A DNA stretch of 64,000 nucleotides from JAVBLD01 sp031553705 (GCA_031553705.1 JAVBLD010000002.1:1-64000), one strand, 5' to 3'; shown: positions 1-9,067, counted from the stretch's first letter. Made by a program: numbers and translations. Notes: a model not told the origin generated them from the letters alone.

Positions 1-343
1 GAATGGTGTAGTTGAAGGTGCCGGTGGAGTGGTCCACGGTGGCGCTTTTGCTGTCCAGGTATCCCTGGGTCTGGGCATCGGGTTTGAAGTACTGGGCAGG
101 CAATAGTCTTACGGACAGTGAAAATAAAATAAAAAAAATGAGTTTTAACAGGAGTGAATTTTTAGCATGAGCAGTTGTAAACCAGGGTAACGTCCGGAAA
201 ATTGGGATCATGAAGGGGTGATCTCCCGGAGGAGTCTGTGCATAAGCGCTTCCCTGTGGTTGATGGCTGGGAAGAGGATGCGAGGTGCAGGACATACCAT
301 TTAAAGGAGGGTATGACGTGTCGTTGGTAATGATGTTTTTCAT
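1..343 (-). CDS. N-terminal part of a secreted protein (partial, leaves window on the left)
   Basis: An open frame on the minus strand starts at an ATG at 341-343 and stays open to base 1 (114 codons). It encodes a long polar amino end, then a basic-hydrophobic stretch KNSLLLKLIFFILFSLSV ending in LLPAQ, which looks like a signal peptide. The mature part begins YFKPDAQTQGYL and contains STGTFNYTI. That resembles the start of secreted RHS/YD-repeat-like Bacteroidota proteins, where a 'TG-x-x-x-Y-x-I-P' segment follows the signal peptide, but only about 35 mature residues are visible. The signal peptide lies about 60 residues from the first Met, so the true start may be the internal ATG at 210-212 (MIPIFRT). 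Function is not assignable from this fragment. Confidence 0.5.
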   Translation of the reverse strand, partial: MKNIITNDTSYPPLNGMSCTSHPLPSHQPQGSAYAQTPPGDHPFMIPIFRTLPWFTTAHAKNSLLLKLIFFILFSLSVRLLPAQYFKPDAQTQGYLDSKSATVDHSTGTFNYTI

Positions 344-717
344 AGTAATTTTAAATGTAGTTCAACACACATATTAACTTAATAGTGAGTAAAAATATAA
401 AATAAAAATGTATTAAAACGATAAAATAGGATTTATTTTTCAAAAAATATCTTAATCAAATTGTTTTATTAATTAAAATATTGATAAATAGTTATTTAAA
501 TATGGATAACAAAGGAGTATGATTTAAGAAATCGAGATGAAAATCTGTTTTTAACTAAACATAGGCGTGTGAAAATGGGGAATGGGAGAGAATGGTGAGC
601 ATATTTTTTATTTTATTATAGCCAGGAATATCCTGAAAAGTTTATATTTTAGAACCGTATAATAGAAAAACAAAGAGAGATGATGAATATAAATCAAAAT
701 TCTAAATTCGATAGAGT
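344..717. other. AT-rich intergenic region, no gene seen
   Basis: This is an AT-rich stretch between the divergent partial gene on the left and the amidophosphoribosyltransferase on the right. I see no convincing open frame, RNA gene or strong hairpin. It should carry the promoters of both neighbours, but no clear TAnnTTTG element was found close to either start. Confidence 0.5.
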
Positions 718-2613
718 ATGAGTGATGCAATAAAACACGAGTGTGGAATTGCGATGGTGCGGCTGTTGAAGCCGTTGGATTACTATCGTGAGCGATATGG
801 GGATGAGTTGTGGGGGTTGAGTAAACTCTATTTGTTGATGGAAAAGCAGCACAACCGGGGACAGGAGGGATCCGGAATTGCAGTGGTAAAGCTGAATTCC
901 TCTCCGGGTGAAGAGTATATTTTCCGGGAACGTGCCGTCGGGACAGGGGCCATTCAGGAGGTGTTTTCTACGATTCATACAAGCATTCGTGAGTTTCGCC
1001 GCGATAACCCGGATTTGCCGGCTGATCGTTGGCCATTTGCGGGAGAGGCATATATGGGGCATTTACGCTACAGTACTACCGGACGTTCGGGTATATCCTA
1101 TGTTCATCCCTTTTTACGCCGGAACAACTGGAAAAGCCGGAATTTATCGTTGGCGGGTAATTTCAACCTGACGAATGTGGATGAGGTGTTGGCACATCTG
1201 GTATCTATGGGGCAACATCCCCGCCATAATGCCGATACGTTTATCATTTTGGAACAATTGGGCGCATTGCTGGACGAGGAAGTGGAAGGGCTTTACCGGC
1301 ATTATAAGGCTGAAGGGTTGAGAGGAGAGGCATTGAATGAAGCGATTGAAGAACATATCGATATCGATAAGATATTGCAGGAGGCGTCTTCACTGTGGGA
1401 TGGAGGGTATGTAATTGCCGGTTTGACCGGTTGCGGGGATATGTTTGCTTTCCGCGATCCCTGGGGTATCCGCCCGGCGTATTACTATTTGAGTGACGAA
1501 GTTGTCGCCGTTGCTTCGGAACGTCCTGTCATCCAGACGGTTTTCAATATTCCGACTGCTGAAGTGAATGAGTTGTTACCCGGCCGGGGGGTGGTGGTCA
1601 GACGGGATGGGCCGGTGGAGTTGCGGCAAATATCCGAATCCCGGACCGTACGGCCCTGTTCGTTTGAACGGATCTATTTCTCGCGGGGGAGCGATTGCGA
1701 CATTTACCGTGAACGTAAAGAACTGGGAAGGCTGTTGACGGAAGCAATTCTGGAAAGGGTGGATTACGATCTGGACCATACGATCTTCTCCTATATCCCG
1801 AATACGGCGGAGGTTGCCTATTACGGCATGATGTACGGGGTCGAAGAGTATCTGAATCGCCGTAAGAGCGAGATGATCTGCTCCCTGAAAGAGCCGCTCG
1901 ATTCCGGGCAAGTCCGGGAAATCCTTTCCAGGCAGGTGCGGACGGAGAAGCTGGCAATCAAAGATATAAAATTACGTACATTTATTGCAGAGGGAAATAG
2001 CCGTAATGACTTGGCTGCCCATGTCTATGATACAACGTATGGCACTGTACGCGAGGGTGTCGATTCGATTGTCGTGATCGATGACAGTATCGTACGGGGA
2101 ACCACCTTGCGCCAAAGCATCATCAATATCCTGTCCCGCCAGAAACCGAAAAAGGTGGTGATTGTCTCTTCCTCTCCACAGATCCGCTATCCCGATTGCT
2201 ACGGCATCGATATGTCGCGGATGGGAGAGTTTATCGCATTTCATGCGGCAATTGTGTTACTCAGGGAACGGGGAATGGAACAGGTGATTGATGAGGTATA
2301 TAAAAAGTGCAAGGCTCAGGAAAATCTACCCAAAGAGCAAATTGTCAACTATGTAAAAGAGATATATGCTCCGTTCGGCTACCGGGAGATCTCGGATAAG
2401 ATTGCCTGGCTGGTCACTCCGGAAGGATGTCCGTCGGAAATTGAAGTGGTATATCAGACGGTAGAGAATTTGCATCGGGCATGTCCGGAACATACAGGCG
2501 ATTGGTATTTTTCCGGCGATTATCCTACACCGGGCGGTAATCGTATGGTGAATAGTGCTTTTATCAATTGGTACGAAGAGAGAGGAAAGAGACAAGCAGG
2601 TTTGAATAACTGA
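718..2613 (+). CDS. purF: Amidophosphoribosyltransferase family protein (PurF-like, Bacteroidota type)
   Basis: The 631-residue product joins an Ntn-type glutamine amidotransferase domain to a phosphoribosyltransferase domain, the arrangement of PurF, which makes 5-phosphoribosylamine from PRPP and glutamine in the first step of purine synthesis. The catalytic cysteine would be Cys9 (E-C-G-I). An eight-residue leader precedes it, as in PurF enzymes that are matured by propeptide removal. MEKQHNRGQEGSG and MGHLRYST are the usual N-terminal-domain motifs. The PRPP-binding loop VVIDDSIVRGTT lies near residues 452-463. At 631 residues it is longer than the roughly 470-510 of the classical enzyme, so it may be the long Bacteroidota paralogue with a modified role. 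It is followed 13 bp later by a transporter gene on the same strand. Confidence 0.85.
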   Translation: MSDAIKHECGIAMVRLLKPLDYYRERYGDELWGLSKLYLLMEKQHNRGQEGSGIAVVKLNSSPGEEYIFRERAVGTGAIQEVFSTIHTSIREFRRDNPDLPADRWPFAGEAYMGHLRYSTTGRSGISYVHPFLRRNNWKSRNLSLAGNFNLTNVDEVLAHLVSMGQHPRHNADTFIILEQLGALLDEEVEGLYRHYKAEGLRGEALNEAIEEHIDIDKILQEASSLWDGGYVIAGLTGCGDMFAFRDPWGIRPAYYYLSDEVVAVASERPVIQTVFNIPTAEVNELLPGRGVVVRRDGPVELRQISESRTVRPCSFERIYFSRGSDCDIYRERKELGRLLTEAILERVDYDLDHTIFSYIPNTAEVAYYGMMYGVEEYLNRRKSEMICSLKEPLDSGQVREILSRQVRTEKLAIKDIKLRTFIAEGNSRNDLAAHVYDTTYGTVREGVDSIVVIDDSIVRGTTLRQSIINILSRQKPKKVVIVSSSPQIRYPDCYGIDMSRMGEFIAFHAAIVLLRERGMEQVIDEVYKKCKAQENLPKEQIVNYVKEIYAPFGYREISDKIAWLVTPEGCPSEIEVVYQTVENLHRACPEHTGDWYFSGDYPTPGGNRMVNSAFINWYEERGKRQAGLNN

Positions 2614-2626
2614 AATATTTATATAA

Positions 2627-3538
2627 ATGTTGGAGCAGTTAAAAACATGGATGCTTCCGTCGGCTATGCTGTTTGGTGCATTTTTCTATAATTTTTTCGA
2701 GGGGCTCTCTTTTTTGATTCCTTATCTGATCGTGATGATGCTGTTTATCACCTATTGTAAGCTTTCATTACGGGAACTGAAAATCACCCGTCTTCATCTC
2801 TGGATTTTGATGATCCAGCTTTTTGGGAGTATGTTGGCGTATGGGCTGCTTCGCCTGTATGATCCGGTAGTTGCCGAAGGAGTTTTAGTTTGTATTCTGG
2901 TGCCTACGGCCACATCGGCTTCTGTGATCACCGGAATGTTGGGCGGCAGTGTGGCCAGTATGGCTACGACCAGCCTGCTTGGCGGTCTGATAACGGCTTT
3001 TTCGGCTCCTGTTATCTTTTCATTGATCGGTGGTTCCGGAGATCTCTCTTTTATCAATACATTTCTTTATATATGTATTCAGGTAATGCCTTTATTGATT
3101 CTTCCTTTTGTCGGCGCATTATTATTGGAAAGATTATTCCCTGCTGTTCATCGTAGCCTCCGGAAACTGCAAATTTTATCGTTTTATCTATGGGTTTTCG
3201 CTTTGACGATTGTCAGCGGCAGGACTTGCGCTTTCATTTTTGCACAGAATAGTCCGGACTACCGGCAGGAGTGGACGATCGCTTTTGTTTCGCTGGCGGT
3301 ATGCATTGCACAGTTCCTACTGGGTAGGCGGATCGGGCGCCGCTACGACGATCCCGTTGCAGGCGGGCAATCGCTCGGGCAGAAGAATACCGTTTTAGCT
3401 ATCTGGATGGCTCAAAATTACCTGAGTCCGCTGGCGTCGCTTGCTCCGGCTGCTTATGTGTTATGGCAAAACAGCATCAATTCCTGGCAACTTTGGCGAA
3501 AAAACAGAAAGCATAACAGCACACCTGAACATTGCTGA
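2627..3538 (+). CDS. BASS-type (bile acid:sodium symporter-like) membrane transporter
   Basis: This is a 303-residue polytopic membrane protein with eight to ten hydrophobic segments and short loops. The segment VPTATSASVITGMLGG in the first half and GQSLGQKNTVLAIWMAQNYLSPL in the second half match the crossover-helix regions of the BASS superfamily (bile acid/Na+ symporters, YfeH-like and ACR3-like carriers). The substrate cannot be read from the sequence; organic anions are the usual cargo. It starts 13 bp after the PurF-like gene and is probably cotranscribed with it. The carboxyl tail is basic and polar (RKNRKHNS) and probably cytoplasmic. It converges with thiE. Confidence 0.75.
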   Translation: MLEQLKTWMLPSAMLFGAFFYNFFEGLSFLIPYLIVMMLFITYCKLSLRELKITRLHLWILMIQLFGSMLAYGLLRLYDPVVAEGVLVCILVPTATSASVITGMLGGSVASMATTSLLGGLITAFSAPVIFSLIGGSGDLSFINTFLYICIQVMPLLILPFVGALLLERLFPAVHRSLRKLQILSFYLWVFALTIVSGRTCAFIFAQNSPDYRQEWTIAFVSLAVCIAQFLLGRRIGRRYDDPVAGGQSLGQKNTVLAIWMAQNYLSPLASLAPAAYVLWQNSINSWQLWRKNRKHNSTPEHC

Positions 3539-3570
3539 GTGACGACAGAAAATCAAGGCGGCAAAGTAAA

Positions 3571-4191
3571 TTACATCTTACCCTTTATAACCTGCGCCAG
3601 TTCTCGGGCTGCCGATTCCGGATCAGGGGAGGAGATGATGGCCGAAACCACTGCAATTCCGGTCGCTCCGGCCTCTATGACGGAAGGGATGTTATGCGTT
3701 TTCAGGTTACCTATTGCAAATACCTGATGTTTGGAAACCGATTGGATCCACCGTATTCCTTCCACTCCCCATTCGGTGACGGTATTCGTTTTAGTCGGGG
3801 TGGCAAATACCGGGCTGGCGGCAATATAAGCCAACTCGAACTCGTTTGCTTCAAGTGCCTGTTCGCGGGATTCTACTGATAAGCCGATCAGTTTTCCGGC
3901 GGGGAGAAGTTGTTTGACTAGCGTGTACGGCATATCGCTCTGGCCGATATGCACACCATCGGCATCACTGGCCAGGGCTACATCGATCCTGTCATTGATT
4001 ATCAGCGGTATCCGGTATGGAGCCAGAATTCGCTTTAGCCGGATCGCCCGCTCTATAAAATCGCGGGTAGCGGATCTCTTTTCCCTGAGCTGTACCATCG
4101 TCACTCCCCCTTTTACCGCTGCCTCTACCGTTTGGTAAAGATCTTTGCCTAGTAATAGCTCTTCGTCGGTAACTAAGTATAAATGTCGCAT
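3571..4191 (-). CDS. thiE: Thiamine-phosphate synthase ThiE
   Basis: The 206-residue TIM-barrel protein should couple HMP-pyrophosphate with the thiazole phosphate to give thiamine phosphate. Family motifs are visible in order: LYLVTDEE at the start, VQLREK near residue 34, LIINDRIDVALASDADGVHIGQSDM across residues 63-90, ASPVFATPTKT near 127, and the phosphate-binding end GATGIAVVSAI. Length is normal for the family. It is the last gene of a four-gene minus-strand unit, 9 bp after thiM. The thiM-thiE pair is the usual thiazole-salvage arrangement. No TPP riboswitch is seen in front of the unit. Confidence 0.93.
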   Translation of the reverse strand: MRHLYLVTDEELLLGKDLYQTVEAAVKGGVTMVQLREKRSATRDFIERAIRLKRILAPYRIPLIINDRIDVALASDADGVHIGQSDMPYTLVKQLLPAGKLIGLSVESREQALEANEFELAYIAASPVFATPTKTNTVTEWGVEGIRWIQSVSKHQVFAIGNLKTHNIPSVIEAGATGIAVVSAIISSPDPESAARELAQVIKGKM

Positions 4192-4200
4192 ATATCGGGT

Positions 4201-4995
4201 CTATTCGGAGATATGGATATGAGAGTAGAATTGTTCATGCGTAAGGTTATACATCACATCGTATAGATGCAGTTGCAAGGTGCCGGGGCCCTGGCACATA
4301 CCGGAGGCAACCTCTCCGCAAACACCGATAAAAGCGGTAGCGCTTACTCCGGCCTCGAACGGATCTGTGGTAACAGCGGCAAAAGCACCTAGCAGGGCGG
4401 AAGAGGTGCAACCCAGACCGGTTACTTTTTCCATCAGCGGCGAGCCGTTATGCAGATAAACTACACGGTCGTCCTGTACGACAAGGTCTGTGTGCCCGCT
4501 GACACATACGACGCATTGTTGGTCGCGGCTCAATGTTTGTGCCGCGGAGAGGCTGTCGAGCGACGATTCGCTGCTGTCCACCCCTTTAGAATGCGCCGAT
4601 AGGCCGGCAAGCGTCATAATTTCGGAAGCATTACCCCGGATAAACTGGGGTCTGCCCGCTGACAAAAGCGTTTGTAGCGTGCGGATCCGGTAGCTGGTGG
4701 CTCCTACACCTACCGGATCGATGACTACCGGGCGTTTTATACTGTTTGCTTTTCTTATTGCTTTTTCCATGGCTTCGATCGTAAAACGATCCAACGTCCC
4801 TATGTTGATCACAACGGCTCCGCAGATCGTAACCATTTCGTCGATCTCTTCCGGAGCATGAGCCATGATTGGGGAGGCGCCCGCTGCCAGCAGGGCGTTG
4901 GCCGTATTATTCATCACAACGCTATTCGTAATGTTGTGTACCAGCGGTGTATTCTCTTTCACCAACCGGATATTCTTCCATATTTTATCAATCAT
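4201..4995 (-). CDS. thiM: Hydroxyethylthiazole kinase ThiM
   Basis: The 264-residue ribokinase-fold enzyme phosphorylates 4-methyl-5-(2-hydroxyethyl)thiazole for thiamine salvage. The N-terminal segment LVHNITNSVVMNNTANALLAAGASPIM is the family signature, followed by VVINIGTLD, PVVIDPVGVGAT and the catalytic loop VTGLGCTSSALLGAF, which carries the conserved Cys after Gly-Leu-Gly. Length is typical. It sits 3 bp after the upstream cupin gene and 9 bp before thiE, so all are very likely cotranslated from one message. Confidence 0.93.
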   Translation of the reverse strand: MIDKIWKNIRLVKENTPLVHNITNSVVMNNTANALLAAGASPIMAHAPEEIDEMVTICGAVVINIGTLDRFTIEAMEKAIRKANSIKRPVVIDPVGVGATSYRIRTLQTLLSAGRPQFIRGNASEIMTLAGLSAHSKGVDSSESSLDSLSAAQTLSRDQQCVVCVSGHTDLVVQDDRVVYLHNGSPLMEKVTGLGCTSSALLGAFAAVTTDPFEAGVSATAFIGVCGEVASGMCQGPGTLQLHLYDVMYNLTHEQFYSHIHISE

Positions 4996-4998
4996 ATT

Positions 4999-5373
4999 TT
5001 ATTCGTCTCCCGTCGGTTCGATTGTATAGGTTTCAGACATCAGCATCACCGTCTTTTTTGGAGCCCTTGGCCGGTGCATGACGCCTTTTGAAATGGTTAT
5101 CCCCTGGTTCGGAAGCAATTCGATTGTCTGGTCTTCCAGATCGATCAACAGCTGCCCTTCGAGAACAAAGAAAAATTCATCGTCGTTGGTATGTTTATGC
5201 CAATGGTATTCCCCCTCGACAATACCAAGGCGGATCACGCTGTCGTTGACTTTGGTAAGAGTTTCGTTAAACCATTTGTCCTTACAGGCTTTCACCTCCT
5301 CGTTTACATCTATTTTTTGTTGATGATCGAACTTGACATCAAGTTTTGTTACGTATGTAAATTGTTTTTTCAT
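4999..5373 (-). CDS. Small cupin-domain protein
   Basis: This 124-residue single-domain cupin shows the two metal-binding motifs: GEYHWHKHTNDDEFFFVLEG (His, His and Glu ligands) and KGVMHRPRAP (the last His). The protein is soluble with no signal peptide. Cupins of this size are found as isomerases, dioxygenases or ligand-binding proteins, and the sequence does not say which. It lies between the beta-lactamase gene (18 bp upstream) and thiM (3 bp downstream), so it may act in thiamine-precursor salvage or simply share transcription. Confidence 0.8.
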   Translation of the reverse strand: MKKQFTYVTKLDVKFDHQQKIDVNEEVKACKDKWFNETLTKVNDSVIRLGIVEGEYHWHKHTNDDEFFFVLEGQLLIDLEDQTIELLPNQGITISKGVMHRPRAPKKTVMLMSETYTIEPTGDE

Positions 5374-5391
5374 TTCTTTGTTTTATAAGGA

Positions 5392-6327
5392 TTATTTTAT
5401 TTTTACATTGATTACCATGGGATCGCAGCAAGAATTTGAAATGAAGTGATTCCAGGCAGCCTTGGCAATTTCTGCGATGATTTTTTCGTTTGTTTCATCC
5501 TCCTCTTTTGTGTTTGCAATGAAAACAACGATGGTAAAGTGTTGCCCGTTGGGAAGAAGGACAATGCCTATATCATTACAGGCAGAGGTTAGTGTTCCTT
5601 GTTTGGGTCCGGAGCCTGTTTTATGTCCGACGATCGTGCTTTTGGGCAACATACCCTTGATTCTCCGGGGACCGGTAGTGGTGGAGACCATCGTATTCCA
5701 TAGAAAAGAATGGTTTGCACCGGAAAGAAGTTCCTTTTGGTAGAATTTTTCCAGTAACCGGGCAGTAGCTAATGGAGTACTCCAATTGCTGTATTGCGTA
5801 TCCCAATCTTTGTGCATAGCCTCTTCAGTCGCTGCGATATTGATAGCTCCGGCACCTGTGGCACGGATATACCGGTTAACCTCTTCTACACCTCCGGCAA
5901 GCCTGAACAGGATATCGCATCCGTTGTTGTCGCTTTCCGCCACCGTGTAGGTGAGGATCTCTTTTAACGGAATATCGATATCTCCGTCAGGGTATTTTTC
6001 TCTTAAAGGGCTGTAGGTGTCGGGTAATAATTCATCTTTGCCGACATGAATCTTCTGGTCCAAAGAGAGGAGTCCACCGTCGATCCGGTTCAAAACAGCT
6101 AAAGCCAGATGGAATTTATATGTGCTTTGCATCGGGTAGTGATGGTTCCCGTTTAGGACAACCGTGTCCTGTCCTTTTACAATGGCCACCCCGACGGTGG
6201 CTTTTATTGGCTCGATAATCCGTTCGATTTGTTGTCGCAAAGCGTTTATCTGACCTAAACAAGTGTTTCCGGCCAATATAAGAGCAATAATAACTCCGAT
6301 CGCTTTCGGTTTGAGAATTCTCGGCAT
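5392..6327 (-). CDS. Class A beta-lactamase (Bacteroidota CfxA/PER-like branch)
   Basis: The 311-residue precursor has a signal peptide (about residues 1-25, ending CLGQ) and the full set of class A motifs: S68-T-Y-K71 (nucleophile and general base, Ambler 70-73), S132-D-N134, a Glu in ATEEAMHKDW near residue 168 (Ambler 166) and K236-T-G238. The segment KDWDTQYSNWSTP matches the omega-loop region of the PER/CfxA/VEB-like subgroup, which often includes cephalosporinases. It should be periplasmic and hydrolyse beta-lactams; the exact spectrum cannot be read. It is the first gene of a unit with a cupin, thiM and thiE. There is no insertion sequence or integrase next to it, so it is probably intrinsic rather than recently acquired. 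Confidence 0.9.
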   Translation of the reverse strand: MPRILKPKAIGVIIALILAGNTCLGQINALRQQIERIIEPIKATVGVAIVKGQDTVVLNGNHHYPMQSTYKFHLALAVLNRIDGGLLSLDQKIHVGKDELLPDTYSPLREKYPDGDIDIPLKEILTYTVAESDNNGCDILFRLAGGVEEVNRYIRATGAGAINIAATEEAMHKDWDTQYSNWSTPLATARLLEKFYQKELLSGANHSFLWNTMVSTTTGPRRIKGMLPKSTIVGHKTGSGPKQGTLTSACNDIGIVLLPNGQHFTIVVFIANTKEEDETNEKIIAEIAKAAWNHFISNSCCDPMVINVKIK

Positions 6328-6495
6328 AGTTCTGTTTTTGAATAATATAGATGTTTTCGTTTTCTCTACAGAGCGCTTTCAAAATTTTTGTTTCCGGTAA
6401 TATTGAAAACAGGGAAACAATTATAGTGAAAAATTTTATTTATTTGTATGCCGGAAAACGTAAAAGGATACAAATAAACTGAAGTATATTTCTCA

Positions 6496-7128
6496 ATGAA
6501 AGTGATTATTCGAAAACAAACAGATCTGGTTGCAGGCCGCTGGAACGGGAGGACGACAACCGAACTTGCTATTTACCCCGAAACGGCGAGTTATAAAGAA
6601 CGGGATTTTATCTGGCGTGTAAGTACGGCAACTGTTGAACAGGAGGAGAGCGATTTTACGAAACTGGTTGGTTTTCGACGGATCATACTATCGCTTCAAG
6701 GCGATCTGAGCTTATATCATCATTTGGAAGCCACAAACAAAGCAATTTATTTGAAACCGTATGAGCCGTATGCGTTCGATGGGGCCTGGGATACGACCTC
6801 CAAAGGGAAAGTAGTGGATTTCAATCTGATGTTGTCCGGAAAAGCCGACGGGACTGTTCGTACTCTGGGCGATTCAGAGAACCAAACAATCATAGAAATG
6901 ACAACCCCGAAAGGGAAACGGGAACATTTTGTCGGGTTTTATACCTGGAAAACACCTCAGAAGATACATATATCGGGCCGGGAACTTGAAAAAGAGATCG
7001 ATATGCGGGAGAAGGAGTTTCTCCTGATACAGGCTTTCGCCGGAGAGTGTGCGACGCTCCGGATAGATCCGGTGGCTGACCGGAACGGATGTGTGATTAT
7101 GGTTGAGGTCTTTATCGATAACCTTTAA
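6496..7128 (+). CDS. HutD/Ves family protein
   Basis: The 210-residue protein has the order of motifs seen in HutD/Ves bicupins: an early W-x-N-G-x-T-T-x-E-L-A-I segment (residues 17-28), FIWRVSTATVEQEESDF (about 36-52), a 'GFRRIILSLQGDL' core and LKPYEPYAFDGAWDTTSKG, then VVDFNLML. No signal peptide is present. HutD proteins are linked to histidine utilisation in other bacteria, perhaps by binding a pathway intermediate, but no hut gene is visible here. The gene is divergent from the beta-lactamase gene across a 168-bp spacer and appears to stand alone. Confidence 0.75.
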   Translation: MKVIIRKQTDLVAGRWNGRTTTELAIYPETASYKERDFIWRVSTATVEQEESDFTKLVGFRRIILSLQGDLSLYHHLEATNKAIYLKPYEPYAFDGAWDTTSKGKVVDFNLMLSGKADGTVRTLGDSENQTIIEMTTPKGKREHFVGFYTWKTPQKIHISGRELEKEIDMREKEFLLIQAFAGECATLRIDPVADRNGCVIMVEVFIDNL

Positions 7129-7272
7129 TGATTCCAGGATAAATACAAACGATTTTTAAACTAAAACAACTTGTTTTACGTTATTGTTTATAAAAGGATG
7201 GACTCTGTTCTGTAATTGGAAAACGGCTAGATAATATTCATAATTCAATCTTTCATTCATATAAAAATAGGA

Positions 7273-7800
7273 ATGAAAATGAAAGAATGGATGTGTATAT
7301 TGTTTATTTTGCCTGCCCTTAATACTGTTACGACCCCGGAGCAGACGGCAACGATAGGGAGTAAGGTGAATCAGGTAGAGGTACGTGATAGTAAAAACCG
7401 ACCGGTTAGGCTACCTTATTTTGGTGAAAAACATCTTTTGATTTTCTATCCGGATCCGGATCATGCTTCACAAAATCAGGAGTTTACCGATTATCTGGAA
7501 GAACATCAAATTGATAGCGAGCATATTTATGCATTCGGGATTGCAAATCTGAAAGATGCCCCGTTTATGCCCGACAAGGTTATCCGCTATGCCATAAGAA
7601 ATAAGGAGAGAAAAACAGGAGCGAAAATTTACACCGATCCGGATCATATTCTCCGCGATGCATGGGGGCTCGGAGATGTAAATAATTTATTTACCATTAT
7701 ATTTATTACCCGGAAAAAAGAGATTGCTTTTCTGAAAAAAGGTAAGATGACGGAAGATGATATTAAGGAGTTCTATCAAGTGATCGAGAGATATAAATAA
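7273..7800 (+). CDS. Probable periplasmic thioredoxin-fold protein (YtfJ-like)
   Basis: The 175-residue protein has a short hydrophobic N-terminus (MKMKEWMCILFILPAL), consistent with export. The core has a thioredoxin-like order: a GSKVNQVEVRD lead strand, HLLIFYPDPDH after the first beta-strand, a middle region, then 'TDPDHILRDAWGL', a hydrophobic strand LFTIIFITRKKEIAFLKKG and a final helix. This resembles YtfJ-type proteins. The Cys-x-x-Cys redox motif is absent (PDPDH occupies that place), so it is not an ordinary disulfide oxidoreductase. It lies 55 bp before the Omp85-type gene and may belong to the same transcript. Confidence 0.55.
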   Translation: MKMKEWMCILFILPALNTVTTPEQTATIGSKVNQVEVRDSKNRPVRLPYFGEKHLLIFYPDPDHASQNQEFTDYLEEHQIDSEHIYAFGIANLKDAPFMPDKVIRYAIRNKERKTGAKIYTDPDHILRDAWGLGDVNNLFTIIFITRKKEIAFLKKGKMTEDDIKEFYQVIERYK

Positions 7801-7855
7801 TACGTCTTGCGGTAGGGACAGAGGGATGGGACGGGAGTTAATAATCTGAATAACC

Positions 7856-9067
7856 ATGTTTATCGTGAAATACGGAATAGGTACGATTGTTTGTTCTTTG
7901 GTGTTGTTAGTTTTAGGAACGGGAAGGGGTTCGGGAGGTGTGTCCGGAAGTGAAAAATATGGCCGGGACACAATGGTTGGTTATGCTGTTTCTGCGGACT
8001 CTGCCAGTAATAAGGGGATTTTCAGAAAGATCGAAAATTATTTTGAGGACTCGAATGAAGATAAGACCTTCACGAAAAGGTTTGATTTCAGCGTTATCGG
8101 AGGACCTCACTACTCGTCCGACGTTAAGGTAGGATTGGGGATGGTTGCGGCCGGCTTATACCGGGTCGACCGGACTGATTCGATTACACCGCCTTCGAAT
8201 GTTTCGCTGTACGGCGATATTACCACATCCGGCTTTTATCTTGTCGGTATCCGGGGAAATACATTCTTTGAACATGCGAAATATCGCATAGACTACCGTC
8301 TCTATTTCTACTCGTTTCCGAGTAAATTCTGGGGAATAGGTTATGGAATAGCGAGTAATAACGATAATGAAAGCGAGTATAAGCGATTGCAGACATCCGT
8401 AAAAATCGATTTGATGTATGAACTTGGAAACAGATTGTACGTAGGAGTAAATGGCCATTTCAATTACACGCTGGGTAAAGATTTTGACCGGCCGGATTAT
8501 CTGAACGGACAAAAGAACTCTTATACCGATATCGGAGCCGGTCTGCTTATGATGTATGACTCGAGGGATTATATCACGGAGCCTCATAAAGGATGTTTTT
8601 TCAAGATGGAGGATATCTATTATCCGGACTTCATGGGAAATGAATCCAATTTTAACTCGATGGAGTTGACGCTCGATTATTACCATCGGTTATGGAAAGG
8701 GGCTATTATGGCTTATGACCTGCATGGCAAATACCTGAGTGGCGGAGATGTGCCGTGGACGATGTTGGCGCTTATGGGCGGTTCGTTCCGTATGAGGGGG
8801 TATTACGAAGGGCGTTACAGGGACAACGGACTGGTTGAAGTCCAGGCGGAGTTACGCCAAAAGGTGTGGCGTAGGATAGGTTGTACAGTATGGGGTGGCG
8901 CCGGGAATATTTTTCATACTTTTTCCGGTTTCGATTTTTCGGAGACACTGCCTAATGCCGGCGTGGGACTCCGCTGGGAGTTTAAAAGCAGGGTGAATGT
9001 CAGATTGGATTATGGTATCGGCAAAGGGGAAACAGGATTTATATTTAATATCAATGAAGCGTTTTAA
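7856..9067 (+). CDS. Outer-membrane beta-barrel protein (Omp85/BamA-TamA surface antigen type)
   Basis: The 403-residue precursor has a signal peptide and then alternating amphipathic strands ending in Phe. DFSVIGGPHYSSDVKVGLG near residue 80 and GGSFRMRGYYEGRYRDNGLVEVQAELR near residue 310 match the barrel start and the conserved R-G-Y/F lid-loop motif of the bacterial surface antigen (D15) family. POTRA domains are lacking, so it is a short, barrel-only member. The ending GETGFIFNINEAF is typical of BamA-type recognition. The stop overlaps the next gene, an EptA-like transferase, by 14 bp, which suggests translational coupling and a joint role at the outer membrane or in lipid A handling. 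Confidence 0.8.
   Translation: MFIVKYGIGTIVCSLVLLVLGTGRGSGGVSGSEKYGRDTMVGYAVSADSASNKGIFRKIENYFEDSNEDKTFTKRFDFSVIGGPHYSSDVKVGLGMVAAGLYRVDRTDSITPPSNVSLYGDITTSGFYLVGIRGNTFFEHAKYRIDYRLYFYSFPSKFWGIGYGIASNNDNESEYKRLQTSVKIDLMYELGNRLYVGVNGHFNYTLGKDFDRPDYLNGQKNSYTDIGAGLLMMYDSRDYITEPHKGCFFKMEDIYYPDFMGNESNFNSMELTLDYYHRLWKGAIMAYDLHGKYLSGGDVPWTMLALMGGSFRMRGYYEGRYRDNGLVEVQAELRQKVWRRIGCTVWGGAGNIFHTFSGFDFSETLPNAGVGLRWEFKSRVNVRLDYGIGKGETGFIFNINEAF

Noticed and set aside
5392..6327. Beta-lactamase as a recently acquired resistance gene
   Set aside because: No insertion sequence, integrase or unusual base composition flanks it, and it is embedded in a tight operon.
6328..6495. TPP riboswitch in front of the lactamase-cupin-thiM-thiE operon
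   Set aside because: No CTGAGA-type THI-box core or matching stem was found on the minus strand.
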